A DNA stretch of 64,000 nt from Alkalihalophilus marmarensis DSM 21297 (GCF_000474275.2 NZ_ATAE01000009.1:1-64000); one strand, 5' to 3'. Positions 49,901-58,914 are shown, counted from the first letter of the stretch. Notes: generated by a model from the sequence alone, not told the origin. A program made the numbers and translations.

Positions 49901-51184
49901 TTATATCGCAGCCATTTGGCCGGGTTCGGTTGAATTTTTATTAATGTTTAGATGAACTTGGCGTACTCGCTTCTCTTCTGCTTTTTCAATTCGCAAGTTT
50001 AAGTTTTGATAATGGAATTCTTCGCCTTCTTTAGGAATGCGCTGAAATTCTTCAATCAGCCAGCCGCCTACAGTATGATGAGTAGTCACTGGAGGAGAGA
50101 TGTCAACAAGCTCAGCAAAATCATCAATCGAGTAATCGGCATCCACCACATAGCTCGACGGACCGATTTGTCGGACTTGATTAATACTCACATCATGCTC
50201 ATCCCAAATTTCCCCTACAATTTCTTCAAGAAGATCCTCGAGTGTAACAAGACCTGATGTTCCTCCAAATTCATCAATAACAATTGCCATATGAACCTTT
50301 TTCTTTTGAAGTTCAGGTAATAACGATGAAATTTTCATAGATTCCACGACAAATAAAGGAGGTCTCATTAATGAGCGCACATTAAGTGTTTCCCCTTCTT
50401 CGATATACGCCGTAAGAAAGTCACGCTCTGATAGGATGCCGACCACATTATCAATGGTCCCTTCATACACAGGGATTCTTGAATAATGCTCGGTCAAAAA
50501 TACATGTTTAATCGATGCAATATCTTGGTCCACCTCAATCGCAATCATATCTGGACGAGGCTTCAAGATTTCTTGAACGATAATGTCGTCAAATTCTAGT
50601 GAACGGTGCACCATTTCTTTCTCGCTTTTACCGATGACACCTTCGTCTTCACTTATTTGAACGAGCATTTTAATTTCTTCTTCTGTGACAGATGGAGTCT
50701 GATCTTTACTTTTTACAAAGAGTGAGATCACATTCTTAATTTGCAGGAACACCCAAGTGACTGGATAGAACACTTGAATGAGCAAAAATAAGAACCCTGA
50801 TGTCTTCAGCGCATAGCCTTCTGCGTACTCTTTAGCCAATGATTTGGGGATAATCTCACCAAAAATCAACACTAAAATTGTAACAACAAATGTACTGATA
50901 AACACTCCAAGACTTGGACCAAACAATTGGATCGCAATTTGTGAAGAAAGCGTTGCAGCCGCAATATTCACCAGGTTATTGCCGACCAAAAGTGTTGAGA
51001 GCGTCTTATCAAAATTCTCAGCTATCTGGACTGCCTTTCGCGCCCCTCTCCTTCCCTCATCCTCATAATGTTTCAAACGGATTTTATTTACACTCGAAAA
51101 TGCCGTTTCCGCTGAGGAGAAAAAAGCGGATAACCCTAACAATATGATAAAAAACGCAATCAAACTCGACGGAACATCGTCCAT
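49901..51184 (-). CDS. CNNM/hemolysin-family membrane protein with CBS pair (paralogue 1)
   Basis: A protein of 427 residues. An N-terminal DUF21 transmembrane domain (about 1-180) has SAFFSSAETAFSSVNKIRLK and LLVGNNLVNIAAATL. Two CBS domains follow (about 195-330) with RIPVYEGTIDNVVGILSERDFL and VIDEFGGTSGLVTLEDLLEEIVGEIWDEHD, then a CorC/HlyC domain. The family includes magnesium exporters such as MpfA. A second copy with the same layout lies at 56099-57346. GGAG precedes the ATG. Confidence 0.9.
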   Translation of the reverse strand: MDDVPSSLIAFFIILLGLSAFFSSAETAFSSVNKIRLKHYEDEGRRGARKAVQIAENFDKTLSTLLVGNNLVNIAAATLSSQIAIQLFGPSLGVFISTFVVTILVLIFGEIIPKSLAKEYAEGYALKTSGFLFLLIQVFYPVTWVFLQIKNVISLFVKSKDQTPSVTEEEIKMLVQISEDEGVIGKSEKEMVHRSLEFDDIIVQEILKPRPDMIAIEVDQDIASIKHVFLTEHYSRIPVYEGTIDNVVGILSERDFLTAYIEEGETLNVRSLMRPPLFVVESMKISSLLPELQKKKVHMAIVIDEFGGTSGLVTLEDLLEEIVGEIWDEHDVSINQVRQIGPSSYVVDADYSIDDFAELVDISPPVTTHHTVGGWLIEEFQRIPKEGEEFHYQNLNLRIEKAEEKRVRQVHLNINKNSTEPGQMAAI

Positions 51185-51223
51185 CTATACATCACACTCC
51201 ATAGTAGTATTACTTCTATTTTA

Positions 51224-52060
51224 TTACGAATTCTGAATTTTCACCACTGTTTTTTTGTTCTCAGCAACACTCAACAGCTTTGCAGCCATCCACCCTAAAA
51301 TGATGGCTCCGATACTTAATAGATGGTCTTCGGTGAACCCCGGAAAAATAACGACAATCGATCCTGCTATAAAGCCAATCATGATCGCATACGTTTCTGT
51401 TTTGAAGCGCTCAAATAAAAACGTAATTAATTTACTCGTTAATACTAACCCAATTCCAATCCCTGCCCCTACCGTAAGAATGACAGGGATATTGAAGGAA
51501 GATAATGCATTAACGACCGTCGGATAAACCCCAAATAGCAGGAAAATAAACGATCCACTCACGCCTGGCAGAATCATTGCTGAACTTGCGAGCCAGCCTG
51601 CTAAGAATAATAGGATATAATCACTAAAGCTTAAACTTGTCATCACCTCTGCCAGTTCATTGCTTTTAAAGAAAAACGTTGAGGCAACAAGAAGCGCACC
51701 TATAGCTAATAATCCATAATGTCTGTTAGTAAAGTTCCGTTTATAATCAATCTCCTTTAATAAGGAAGGAATGATCCCAATAACTAAACCTAGAAAAAAG
51801 AAAAAAGTCGGCTGCGGGTATTCCGCAAGCAGCCATTCAATTAGATGACTGATCGTTAGTAAGGCAATCACGATCCCCGTTCCGAGCGGGATTAGGAACA
51901 TCAAATGTTTCTTCCAATCCTTTGTAAATAAGCCGTTGATTGCAGCGACAAGGTTTTGATAAATGCCTAGCACTAAGGCGATTGTTCCACCGCTGACTCC
52001 AGGAATCAGGTCAGACACACCCATCGTCATGCCTTTAAAAATATTTCTCCACTCAAACAA
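51224..52060 (-). CDS. DUF368 family undecaprenyl-phosphate transporter (PopT-like)
   Basis: A protein of 278 residues with about nine helices. The family signatures MGVSDLIPGVSGGTIALVLGIY near residue 12 and SSAMILPGVSGSFIFLLFGVY near residue 160 are repeated inverted halves. DUF368 proteins have been shown to move the lipid carrier undecaprenyl phosphate back across the membrane, recycling it for wall synthesis. The start is TTG with AAAGGAG upstream. A promoter and Fur-like box lie directly upstream at 52085-52124. It is 39 bases upstream of a CNNM gene on the same strand. Confidence 0.85.
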   Translation of the reverse strand: MFEWRNIFKGMTMGVSDLIPGVSGGTIALVLGIYQNLVAAINGLFTKDWKKHLMFLIPLGTGIVIALLTISHLIEWLLAEYPQPTFFFFLGLVIGIIPSLLKEIDYKRNFTNRHYGLLAIGALLVASTFFFKSNELAEVMTSLSFSDYILLFLAGWLASSAMILPGVSGSFIFLLFGVYPTVVNALSSFNIPVILTVGAGIGIGLVLTSKLITFLFERFKTETYAIMIGFIAGSIVVIFPGFTEDHLLSIGAIILGWMAAKLLSVAENKKTVVKIQNS

Positions 52061-52084
52061 AATCGTCTTCTCCTTTATTAATAA

Positions 52085-52099
52085 TGATAAAGATTATCA
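52085..52099. promoter_or_regulatory. Fur-like box upstream of the DUF368 gene
   Basis: TGATAAAGATTATCA differs from the 7-1-7 Fur consensus TGATAATNATTATCA at one position. It overlaps the -10 box of the predicted promoter, so a bound regulator would repress. PerR or Zur consensus boxes fit less well. Confidence 0.55.
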
Positions 52100-52124
52100 T
52101 AATCGATAGGCTTCAAACAAACAA
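52096..52124 (-). promoter_or_regulatory. sigma-A promoter of the DUF368 gene
   Basis: Minus-strand -35 TTGTTT (52119-52124), 17-bp spacer, and -10 TATGAT (52096-52101). Confidence 0.5.
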
Positions 52125-52244
52125 CTAGTTTGTTTATTTGTCCATAATTGTTCAAACCTGTGGAGAATGTTGAAAGACTGCAACAGCAGATGATTTCTCA
52201 TAGAAAGCCGACCGAGACTACTGAACATTCCACCACCTACTGTA

Positions 52245-52313
52245 GTTGTTGAATTGCGCTGCTGGTGCACGCTCTCCACGAGCAGCCCGGGAGCCTCTCA
52301 TCGTCTTCACTCA
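52245..52313 (+). repeat. dispersed repeat C, partial copy 1
   Basis: GC-richer block beginning GTTGTTGA with GCACGCTCTCCACGAGCAG and CCTCTCATCGTCTTC. It aligns with 52358-52425 (ACTCGCTTTCCACGGGCGG, TCTCCTCGTTTCTTC). The second half of the element is missing. Confidence 0.6.
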
Positions 52314-52354
52314 TAACAGACATAAGCATACTGAAAAATGGGTTTCCCGCAGTA

Positions 52355-52470
52355 ATTGTTGATCTCTGCTGCAGGGACTCGCTTTCCACGGGCGGCACCA
52401 GTTGTCTCCTCGTTTCTTCTCTGGCCACTCACATCCCGCTGGGGTCGAGTCCCTTCCGCTCCAATCAACA
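52355..52470 (+). repeat. dispersed repeat C, copy 2
   Basis: About 116 bp running from AATTGTTGAT through GGGACTCGCTTTCCACGGGC to CGAGTCCCTTCCGCTCCAATC. Ends are inverted (GGGACTCG and CGAGTCCC), so the RNA or single strand could fold as a long hairpin. This form resembles small GC-rich repeats I recall from Bacillaceae genomes. Confidence 0.65.
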
Positions 52471-52589
52471 GAGCGAAGAGGTAGTAAAGTGCTCCCTCAT
52501 TATAAGAAGATTCTAAACCTAAAAGACGGTACGGTCGTGGAATCATAAGATCTAAGCTCACCTTTTACAACCTTCCACTCCATTTCTGG

Positions 52590-52729
52590 AAAAGCATTAT
52601 CTCAGCGGATGATATGCGAAGGTACCTGTGGCGACTAGAGCAGGAGTAAGATCCTACAAGGCTAAAGCCCGAGGAAGCTCACCAGCTCCCTACGAAAAGC
52701 GAAGTATATTTCAGGAGCGGCGAGTACGC
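52590..52729 (-). repeat. dispersed repeat B, copy 2
   Basis: Inverted copy of 22876-23015, about 80 % identical by eye over 140 bp. It lies in the 778-bp gene-free stretch 52061-52838, which also holds the Fur-like box, both repeat C copies and the yknXYZ terminator. Confidence 0.8.
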
Positions 52730-52792
52730 TCTTACCTCTCGCTTTTGACAGCTATTCTGTTTGCTCCTTCCATTAGAATAGCTTTTCAGTGG

Positions 52793-52828
52793 AAAAAAGC
52801 CGACCCATTAGTAAGCCGGCTAAAAAAA
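52793..52828 (-). terminator. terminator of the yknXYZ-type operon
   Basis: AGCCG (52798-52802) pairs with CGGCT (52817-52821) in an extended hairpin with A-runs on both sides, giving TTTTTT on the minus strand. Confidence 0.65.
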
Positions 52829-52838
52829 TGTATGTTTA

Positions 52839-54065
52839 TTATTCATACCTTAATGCATCTACAGGCTGTAGATTTGACGCCTTTAATGATGGTAATATTC
52901 CAAATACAATCCCTACTAACATGGAGAAAATCAGTGACCCTACAATAGCAGGAATCGAAATCATAAATGGCATATTAATAATCGTTGATATGATCTTTGC
53001 AATTCCGATCCCACCAGCAATTCCAAGGATACCGCCTATACTAGTTAGCACGATCGCTTCCGTTAAAAATTGCAAGAGGATGATGTGACGCTTTGCACCA
53101 AGTGCTTTTTTGATGCCGATCTCTCTAGTTCGTTCTGTGACGGATACGAGCATAATATTCATGACCCCAATTCCTCCGACAAGCAAGGATATACTTGCGA
53201 TTCCTCCGAGCAATAAGGCAAATGCCATGTTAAATGCGGCAATTTCCTCTGCTATGGCTTGTAAGTCCATGACATTGTACATCGCCGTTTCCATGTCTGC
53301 AGAAGACAAGTCATTGTTTAGAAAATCAGCTGCCATCATCCCTGCTTCTTGAATATGTTCAGAGGACGTTGCTTGAACAGCAATTTGAGTCGGGGCATCA
53401 AATCCTTCAATAAACGGCCAAATTCCGCGTGGGAAGTACATCTTTGGCTCAGTCCATCCACCGTAAAACATACTTTCTTCTGTCTGTTCTGTGAAAATCC
53501 CAACAACGCGAAAAGGAATTCCTTTTACTTCAATAAACTCCCCTAGAGGACTTTTATCCGGAAATAATTCTGCTCGAACATCCTCATTAATCATCACAAC
53601 TTGGGCTGTGCCGGTTAATTCATCTTCTGTAAGAGGTCTGCCTTCTGCCATGGTGACAGGAAAGAGATCAAAATACGCTTGATCGACACCAATAGCTCTC
53701 GGGTAGGAAAACTGCGTTAAATGAAAGGCAGGTGCATTCCATGATTCATGATACAAAGATATCCCATTTACGATATCGAGACTCTTAATTTGTTCGATTG
53801 TTTCTTCTTTTACAGGTGGGGCAGAAAGGTAGGAAGATGTATTATAATACCCTTCGCCCATCATGCTTTGCTCTTCGTATACGACATTAATCGTATTATT
53901 CCCCATTCCGACTAAGTTGCTTTTAAGCGCTTCACTCTGTCCTTCAATCATCGACACAATCGCAATAATGGCCGCAATCCCTATGATGACTCCTAACATA
54001 GTAAGTGTGGAGCGCAGCTTATGAGCAAAAATGGATTGAAAAGAGATACGAATATTCTCAAGCAC
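52839..54065 (-). CDS. yknZ: MacB-type ABC transporter permease (YknZ-like)
   Basis: A protein of 408 residues. One N-terminal helix (LRSTLTMLGVIIGIAAIIAIVSM) is followed by a large extracellular MacB_PCD domain (about 50-270) and three C-terminal helices of the FtsX domain with GGIGVMNIMLVSVTERTREIGI KKALGA. It forms a complex with the ATPase and adaptor encoded upstream, likely a peptide or toxin exporter like B. subtilis YknWXYZ (SdpC resistance). No yknW homologue is seen. I chose the GTG at 54065, 7 nt from AAGGGAGAG; it overlaps the ATPase gene by 8 bases. Confidence 0.85.
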   Translation of the reverse strand: MLENIRISFQSIFAHKLRSTLTMLGVIIGIAAIIAIVSMIEGQSEALKSNLVGMGNNTINVVYEEQSMMGEGYYNTSSYLSAPPVKEETIEQIKSLDIVNGISLYHESWNAPAFHLTQFSYPRAIGVDQAYFDLFPVTMAEGRPLTEDELTGTAQVVMINEDVRAELFPDKSPLGEFIEVKGIPFRVVGIFTEQTEESMFYGGWTEPKMYFPRGIWPFIEGFDAPTQIAVQATSSEHIQEAGMMAADFLNNDLSSADMETAMYNVMDLQAIAEEIAAFNMAFALLLGGIASISLLVGGIGVMNIMLVSVTERTREIGIKKALGAKRHIILLQFLTEAIVLTSIGGILGIAGGIGIAKIISTIINMPFMISIPAIVGSLIFSMLVGIVFGILPSLKASNLQPVDALRYE

Positions 54066-54747
54066 TTGGGATCTCTCCCTTCTCACTTACTAGTAATTCG
54101 CCGTCACGGATATAAACGACTCGATCCGCTTGATCAGCGACTTCTTGGTCGTGCGTGATCATAATAATCGTCACGCCTTCTGCATTTAGATTTTTAAATA
54201 GCTCAAGAATTTGTGCGCTGGACTTTGAATCAAGTGCTCCAGTTGGCTCATCTGCTAAGATAAATTTAGGCTCGTTCACTAAGGCGCGAGCAATCGCTAC
54301 CCGCTGCTTTTGCCCGCCAGACAATCGGGTTGGCAGGAATGAGACACGATCACTCAGACCTACTTTACTCAGTACTTCTAACGCCTTTTCTCTTCTTTCT
54401 TTTTTCTTTACTTTGCTGTAAATCATCGGAAGCTCAACATTTTGCAGAGCACTCAGCCTTGGCAGAAGGTGAAAGGTTTGAAACACAAAGCCAATTTGCT
54501 GGTTACGGATATCAGCAAGAGCCCCTTCACGAGTCGCTAACACATCTGCTCCATCAAGTTGATAGATCCCTGATGATGGTTTATCAAGACATCCTAGAAT
54601 ATTCATTAACGTTGATTTACCAGAACCAGAGGGCCCCATTATCGCTACAAATTCCCCAGACTCAACTGTGAAATCGATATTTTTGAGAATCGTTACATCC
54701 TCTTTTCCTAGCTTGAAGGTTTTATAGATTTTACTCAAATGAATCAT
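54058..54747 (-). CDS. yknY: MacB-type ABC transporter ATP-binding protein (YknY-like)
   Basis: A protein of 229 residues in the LolD/MacB ATPase group. Walker A is GPSGSGKST near residue 37. The Q-loop is FVFQTFHL, the signature LSGGQKQRVAIARAL, Walker B LADEPTGALD and the H-loop THD. It overlaps the adaptor gene by 17 bases and the permease gene by 8, so the three are translationally coupled. The ribosome binding site is weak, as is usual for coupled genes. Confidence 0.92.
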   Translation of the reverse strand: MIHLSKIYKTFKLGKEDVTILKNIDFTVESGEFVAIMGPSGSGKSTLMNILGCLDKPSSGIYQLDGADVLATREGALADIRNQQIGFVFQTFHLLPRLSALQNVELPMIYSKVKKKERREKALEVLSKVGLSDRVSFLPTRLSGGQKQRVAIARALVNEPKFILADEPTGALDSKSSAQILELFKNLNAEGVTIIMITHDQEVADQADRVVYIRDGELLVSEKGEIPSA

Positions 54748-55933
54748 GGTAGATCGTAACCTTCTTTCCTTCAGTTACAGATGGATCTGGGTAGACTAAA
54801 TAATTATCTAAAGAAATCCCGCTAACAATTTCGATTGTATAATCCTCTTCAAATTCAGCCCCTGTTTCAACAACTTGTTTTGTCGCTTCCTCTTCTTCAT
54901 TAACTAGCCATACATAAGGTTCTTCCTCATCATAAACAACGAAATCCTGCATGATACGGATTACATCTGTCTCGCTGCTTGCCTCTTGTGAAACAGGCTC
55001 TACATTCACATGAAAGCCGATTTCTAACCCGTCATGCTCTTCAATCAGCACCGTGAACGGATAATTAGATGACTGGGGATTTGACTCACCGTAATAATCC
55101 ATCATTGGGTCACCTTGATCATTTCCCACAGGCAGCTTACCAATTTCAATGACCTTACCTAACCATTCTTCCTCGCCGCCTGCTTTTTTGGTGATTTTTA
55201 CTATTTGATCCAGTTCTATTGAATCTAATAAAAATTCGTTAATCTGACTTTTGATTAAGTAAGATCCTGTAGAAACGATTTGAATGATTGGACCAGGCGC
55301 CTGTTCCAGGCTAGCGCCGTTCACCACATCTTCATTGATGGACTGCACTATTCCTTGGCTTTTACTAACGACGGTTGTTGAATTCTCTTCTTCTTCCATA
55401 CTAGCAATTTGCTTTTGCAGCTGAGCAGCTTCAAGATTGCTCATACGCAGGTCAAATGAAATTTGATCAAGCTCTTCTTGAATTAATTCCTTCTCCTCTT
55501 TATCCTGCGCTTCTTTATGACTCTTCTCTATTTTTTTCTTTTTCTTATCGGTTTGGTTGATTTGAAGATAAGACATCTCAAGCTGCATTTTTAATTGCTC
55601 TAGCTCTAAGGTTGAAGTTTCAAGTGGTTCATAGACAAAGAGCTCGTCTCCCTCTTCAATTAAATCTCCCTCTTTTACGAAGATCTCTTCAATTTTCCCT
55701 TTTTCTGGTTCGTAGTATATCTTCTCGTGCTTCTCAGGCTCTACTTTTCCTGAAAAAGCAGACGTGGAAAAGTCTTCATTGAACGACATATTACTTACTT
55801 GCTCTACCCAAGGTTCGTCTAACATCGCATTAACTTCACGATCATTGGTGAAATATAACCCTCCACCAATAGCTGCGGTTAAAGTAACACCTAATGCACA
55901 AATTCCTACAATGATTTTTGTTTTCTTTCTCAT
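54731..55933 (-). CDS. yknX: efflux periplasmic-adaptor-type membrane fusion protein (YknX-like)
   Basis: A protein of 400 residues. An N-terminal membrane anchor (about 6-27) is followed by a lipoyl-like half motif, a long coiled-coil hairpin (about 110-185, very rich in Lys and Glu: NQTDKKKKKIEKSHKEAQDKEEKELIQ region) and beta-barrel domains with a C-terminal beta-rich segment. Such adaptors link the MacB-type pump to extracytoplasmic substrate handling. It is the first gene of the operon; the promoter region 55934-56036 is AT-rich without a clear operator. Confidence 0.85.
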   Translation of the reverse strand: MRKKTKIIVGICALGVTLTAAIGGGLYFTNDREVNAMLDEPWVEQVSNMSFNEDFSTSAFSGKVEPEKHEKIYYEPEKGKIEEIFVKEGDLIEEGDELFVYEPLETSTLELEQLKMQLEMSYLQINQTDKKKKKIEKSHKEAQDKEEKELIQEELDQISFDLRMSNLEAAQLQKQIASMEEEENSTTVVSKSQGIVQSINEDVVNGASLEQAPGPIIQIVSTGSYLIKSQINEFLLDSIELDQIVKITKKAGGEEEWLGKVIEIGKLPVGNDQGDPMMDYYGESNPQSSNYPFTVLIEEHDGLEIGFHVNVEPVSQEASSETDVIRIMQDFVVYDEEEPYVWLVNEEEEATKQVVETGAEFEEDYTIEIVSGISLDNYLVYPDPSVTEGKKVTIYHDSFE

Positions 55934-56036
55934 CCTATGACCCCTGTTCTATTAGAAAATATTTCAAATTACTAGAAATATTATCTAGTATATTCTAATA
56001 ATTTACAATATATTTTTTTAAAATAGAAAAAACGAC

Positions 56037-56072
56037 AAAAAAACCAAACAAGTTTCGTCCTGTTTGGTTTTG
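56037..56072 (-). terminator. terminator of the second CNNM/CBS gene
   Basis: AAAACCAAACA pairs with TGTTTGGTTTT around a 10-base loop. TTTTTTTGTCG follows on the minus strand. Confidence 0.85.
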
Positions 56073-56098
56073 ATCATTTAAGTATTGAGGCGTTCAGC

Positions 56099-57346
56099 TT
56101 ATCCTGCCGGGCTGACCTTTACCTTCTTCACTCTGCGGTCTTCGCTGTCTGTAATGGTTAATTTCAATCCGTCATAAATTATTTCTTCATCTATAGTCGG
56201 GACATAATGAAACCTTTCCGTTAACCAGCCTCCTAGTGTATGATTTCGACTGTCAGGGAGCTCCACTTTAAGCATTCTTGCAAACTGATCAAGAGGATAG
56301 TCACCCAAAAATTCATACTCATTCGGGCCTAGCTCTGTAACATCTTTAATCTTTTCATCATGCTCATCCCAAATCTCGCCGACAAGTTCCTCGAGTATAT
56401 CTTCAAGAGTAATGATGCCAGATGTGCCGCCGAATTCATCAATGACAATTGCCATATGAGCTCGGTCCTTTTGCAGCATAGGAAGGAGCTTGGCAATTCT
56501 TAATGTCTCTACGACAAAATACGGCTTTCGCATAATTGTTCTAATGTCGGTTTCTCCTTTTGTGACAAGGGCAGTTAAGAAATCTCGTTCGGATAAGATG
56601 CCAATAATGTTATCAATCGTGTCCTTATAGATCGGGACTCTAGAAAAACGTTCTTTTATTAAAAGGGCAATAATCTCTTCGATGCCCATATCAATGTCAA
56701 TCGCAACGAGCTCTGTTCTTGGGGTTTGAATTTCTACCACTTTAATATCGTTAAAATCAAGCGTATTGTGAAGCAGTTCCTTTTCATTTGGATCAAGGAC
56801 ACCTTCAGCATGACTTATGGTGAATATTTCTTTTAATTCTTCTTCCGTTACTGATGGCTCGGCCTCTGATTTTGATACGTAACGGGTAGTGACCTCTTTT
56901 AGTTTTACCAACAGCCATGTGACAGGTTTAAACAGCTTCATTAAACCAAGTAAAATAACGGATATTTTCAGAGCGAAGGATTCCGCATTTTCTTTGGCTA
57001 ATGATTTTGGCAGTACTTCTCCAAATACTAAAATAAGAATAGTCATCACAATCGTTGAAATCAAAAGTCCGGTGTTGCCGCCAACAATCGAGGTAGCCAC
57101 TTGAGCTGAAATCGTCGCGGCAGCGATATTGACTAAGTTATTACCGATTAAGATCGTTGAAAGCGCATGATCAAAATGCTGTGCAATATGATAAGCTTTG
57201 GCCCCGCCGCTTCTGTTTTCATCAGCATAACTTTTCAGCCTCATTTTATTCGCACTTGAGTAGGCTGTCTCAGCTGATGAGAAAAAGGCAGATAGGATGA
57301 GTAAGAAAAATAAGATAAGGACTAGGTGTAATGGGATTTCAGACAA
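56099..57346 (-). CDS. CNNM/hemolysin-family membrane protein with CBS pair (paralogue 2)
   Basis: A protein of 415 residues with the same order as the gene at 49901: DUF21 (SAFFSSAETAYSSANKMRLK, LIGNNLVNIAAATI), CBS pair (RVPIYKDTIDNIIGILSERDFL, VIDEFGGTSGIITLEDILEELVGEIWDEHD) and a CorC_HlyC domain. Identity with the first copy is roughly 50-60 % by eye, so this is an older duplication, not a recent one. Start TTG with GGAGAGG upstream. It is probably a magnesium or divalent-cation exporter. Confidence 0.9.
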   Translation of the reverse strand: MSEIPLHLVLILFFLLILSAFFSSAETAYSSANKMRLKSYADENRSGGAKAYHIAQHFDHALSTILIGNNLVNIAAATISAQVATSIVGGNTGLLISTIVMTILILVFGEVLPKSLAKENAESFALKISVILLGLMKLFKPVTWLLVKLKEVTTRYVSKSEAEPSVTEEELKEIFTISHAEGVLDPNEKELLHNTLDFNDIKVVEIQTPRTELVAIDIDMGIEEIIALLIKERFSRVPIYKDTIDNIIGILSERDFLTALVTKGETDIRTIMRKPYFVVETLRIAKLLPMLQKDRAHMAIVIDEFGGTSGIITLEDILEELVGEIWDEHDEKIKDVTELGPNEYEFLGDYPLDQFARMLKVELPDSRNHTLGGWLTERFHYVPTIDEEIIYDGLKLTITDSEDRRVKKVKVSPAG

Positions 57347-57412
57347 GGTAAACCTCTCCCGTGTTAAACAGTAGTAAGGTTATTTTGTCCCAATGAGGAA
57401 ATGATCATGAAT

Positions 57413-57453
57413 AAAAAAAGCATGCGTAAGAAGAATCCTCCTTAAACATGCTT
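57413..57453 (-). terminator. terminator of the PhnB-like gene
   Basis: AAGCATG (57418-57424) and CATGCTT (57447-57453) form the base of a long, interrupted stem. TTTTTTTATTC follows on the minus strand. Confidence 0.65.
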
Positions 57454-57461
57454 CGTTACAG

Positions 57462-57884
57462 TTATTCTACTTCCGTTGTAATCTGCCAGCTCACGCCGAA
57501 TTTATCAGTTACTTGTCCATATGACGGACTCCAAAACGTTTCCTGAAGCTCCATCGTAACATTACCGCCATCACTTAATTTGCTGAACACATCTTTTGAT
57601 TTTTCAACATCAGTTAAAATCATCGCAATCGTTACTTGTGATCCTAATTCGTAAGGCTGTCCTGGGAACGTATCAGATATCATTAATCTCGTGTCCCCTA
57701 CTTGTAAGGCTGCATGCATGACACGATCCTTTGCTTCTTCAGGCAATGAATATTCTGGATTAGGGGGCATGTCACCAAATGTCTGCACACCAATAAGTTC
57801 AGCATCAAACGCATGCTTGTAAAATTCTACTGCCTCTTGACCATTCCCATTTGTTACAATGTACGGAGCTAATGCTTTAATCAT
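57462..57884 (-). CDS. PhnB-like VOC superfamily protein
   Basis: A protein of 140 residues beginning KALAPYIVTNGNGQEAVEFYKHAFDAE, a PhnB/DUF-type glyoxalase fold start. It continues with VMHAALQVGDTRLMISD and ends FGVSWQITTEV, the family end. Members have unknown substrates. GAGGTG precedes the ATG. Confidence 0.85.
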   Translation of the reverse strand: MIKALAPYIVTNGNGQEAVEFYKHAFDAELIGVQTFGDMPPNPEYSLPEEAKDRVMHAALQVGDTRLMISDTFPGQPYELGSQVTIAMILTDVEKSKDVFSKLSDGGNVTMELQETFWSPSYGQVTDKFGVSWQITTEVE

Positions 57885-57971
57885 GTGGACACCTCTTTAT
57901 CATAGTATGTAAATCAGGAACGTTTGTTCTTGTCTAGTTTACCATATTTTAATCAATAATTGTATTCATTT

Positions 57972-58838
57972 TTACCGCCAATAGATCGTTTCACTCCCCC
58001 ATACATATAGGAACCTGCCTCTCATAAATATAGGTCCATAAATTCGCTTGCCTTCTTTATCAATCATGTTTATTTTATCGCTGGGTGAGAAAGTTTTCTT
58101 GTTCAGTTTATAACGAGTTAATATTTGCCGATCTGTTTCTGCGATGAGACCATATTCATCAAACATAAACTGATCAAAACCATCCGACCCTTTAACTTGA
58201 TAGCGTAAAGCCTCTTGTCCGTTTGTTAAATGAACGAGATGTAAATCATCATAATAATGAAAGAAAACATTAGATGAATTAGTCACATTTAAACCGCAGC
58301 AGTCGGCCATATTATACCCTTGTGCTTCCCATACCTTTTCACCTGAAATAGAGAAGGATGCTAAACCACTGTGCCCAATCGGATCCTCCCAGCCGAAATT
58401 GCCGAAAATCCCTTCATCAAAATAACTAACCCAAATCGTATCATTCTCATCTATTTGCACAGTATTAATCCCGTCACCAAGTATAAAGGCATCAATCAGC
58501 TGTCCATTCATATTGTATCTTCTTGCATTTCGTTCAACCCTGTCCCCAGCATTTTCGCAGCGTGATTGAACAAGCAAAATGGATCCGTCCTGAAAAAGAT
58601 CGATTCCAGTTGGTATGAGGGGAACATTCTTTAATTCTACCGTCTTCATTAATCCATCTTTAATGATACGAATGATCCAAGTGTTTTTCGTAACTGGTCT
58701 CTTAAAATAGTCCAATTCAAGGACATCACTCTCAATTAAAAGCAACGTCCCATCTACTGTCACATTGCCGTTGATAAAATGTAACGAAGAGATGAAATCC
58801 ATATTGTTTTGTAACTGTAGCTTCTCTATTTTAATCAC
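57972..58838 (-). CDS. WD40/propeller-like cytoplasmic protein; start codon ambiguous
   Basis: About 288 residues with no signal peptide and no membrane helix. Repeated beta strands with TIWVSYFDEGIFGNFGWEDP and GLIAETDRQIL suggest a beta-propeller-like fold of unknown function. The start is odd: TTTGAGGTGATT is a nearly perfect Shine-Dalgarno. The GTG at 58838 lies inside it, and the codon 8 nt after GAGG is ATA at 58829. The alternative is an inner ATG at residue 13 (58802). The frame is certain; the first residues are not. Confidence 0.55.
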   Translation of the reverse strand: MIKIEKLQLQNNMDFISSLHFINGNVTVDGTLLLIESDVLELDYFKRPVTKNTWIIRIIKDGLMKTVELKNVPLIPTGIDLFQDGSILLVQSRCENAGDRVERNARRYNMNGQLIDAFILGDGINTVQIDENDTIWVSYFDEGIFGNFGWEDPIGHSGLASFSISGEKVWEAQGYNMADCCGLNVTNSSNVFFHYYDDLHLVHLTNGQEALRYQVKGSDGFDQFMFDEYGLIAETDRQILTRYKLNKKTFSPSDKINMIDKEGKRIYGPIFMRGRFLYVWGSETIYWR

Positions 58839-58914
58839 CTCAAAGCTATCAAATTTTTAAAAGTGTACTGTTTGCTTTAATGCTGAGCCATCACTTATTA
58901 ATTTTATTGAGGCT

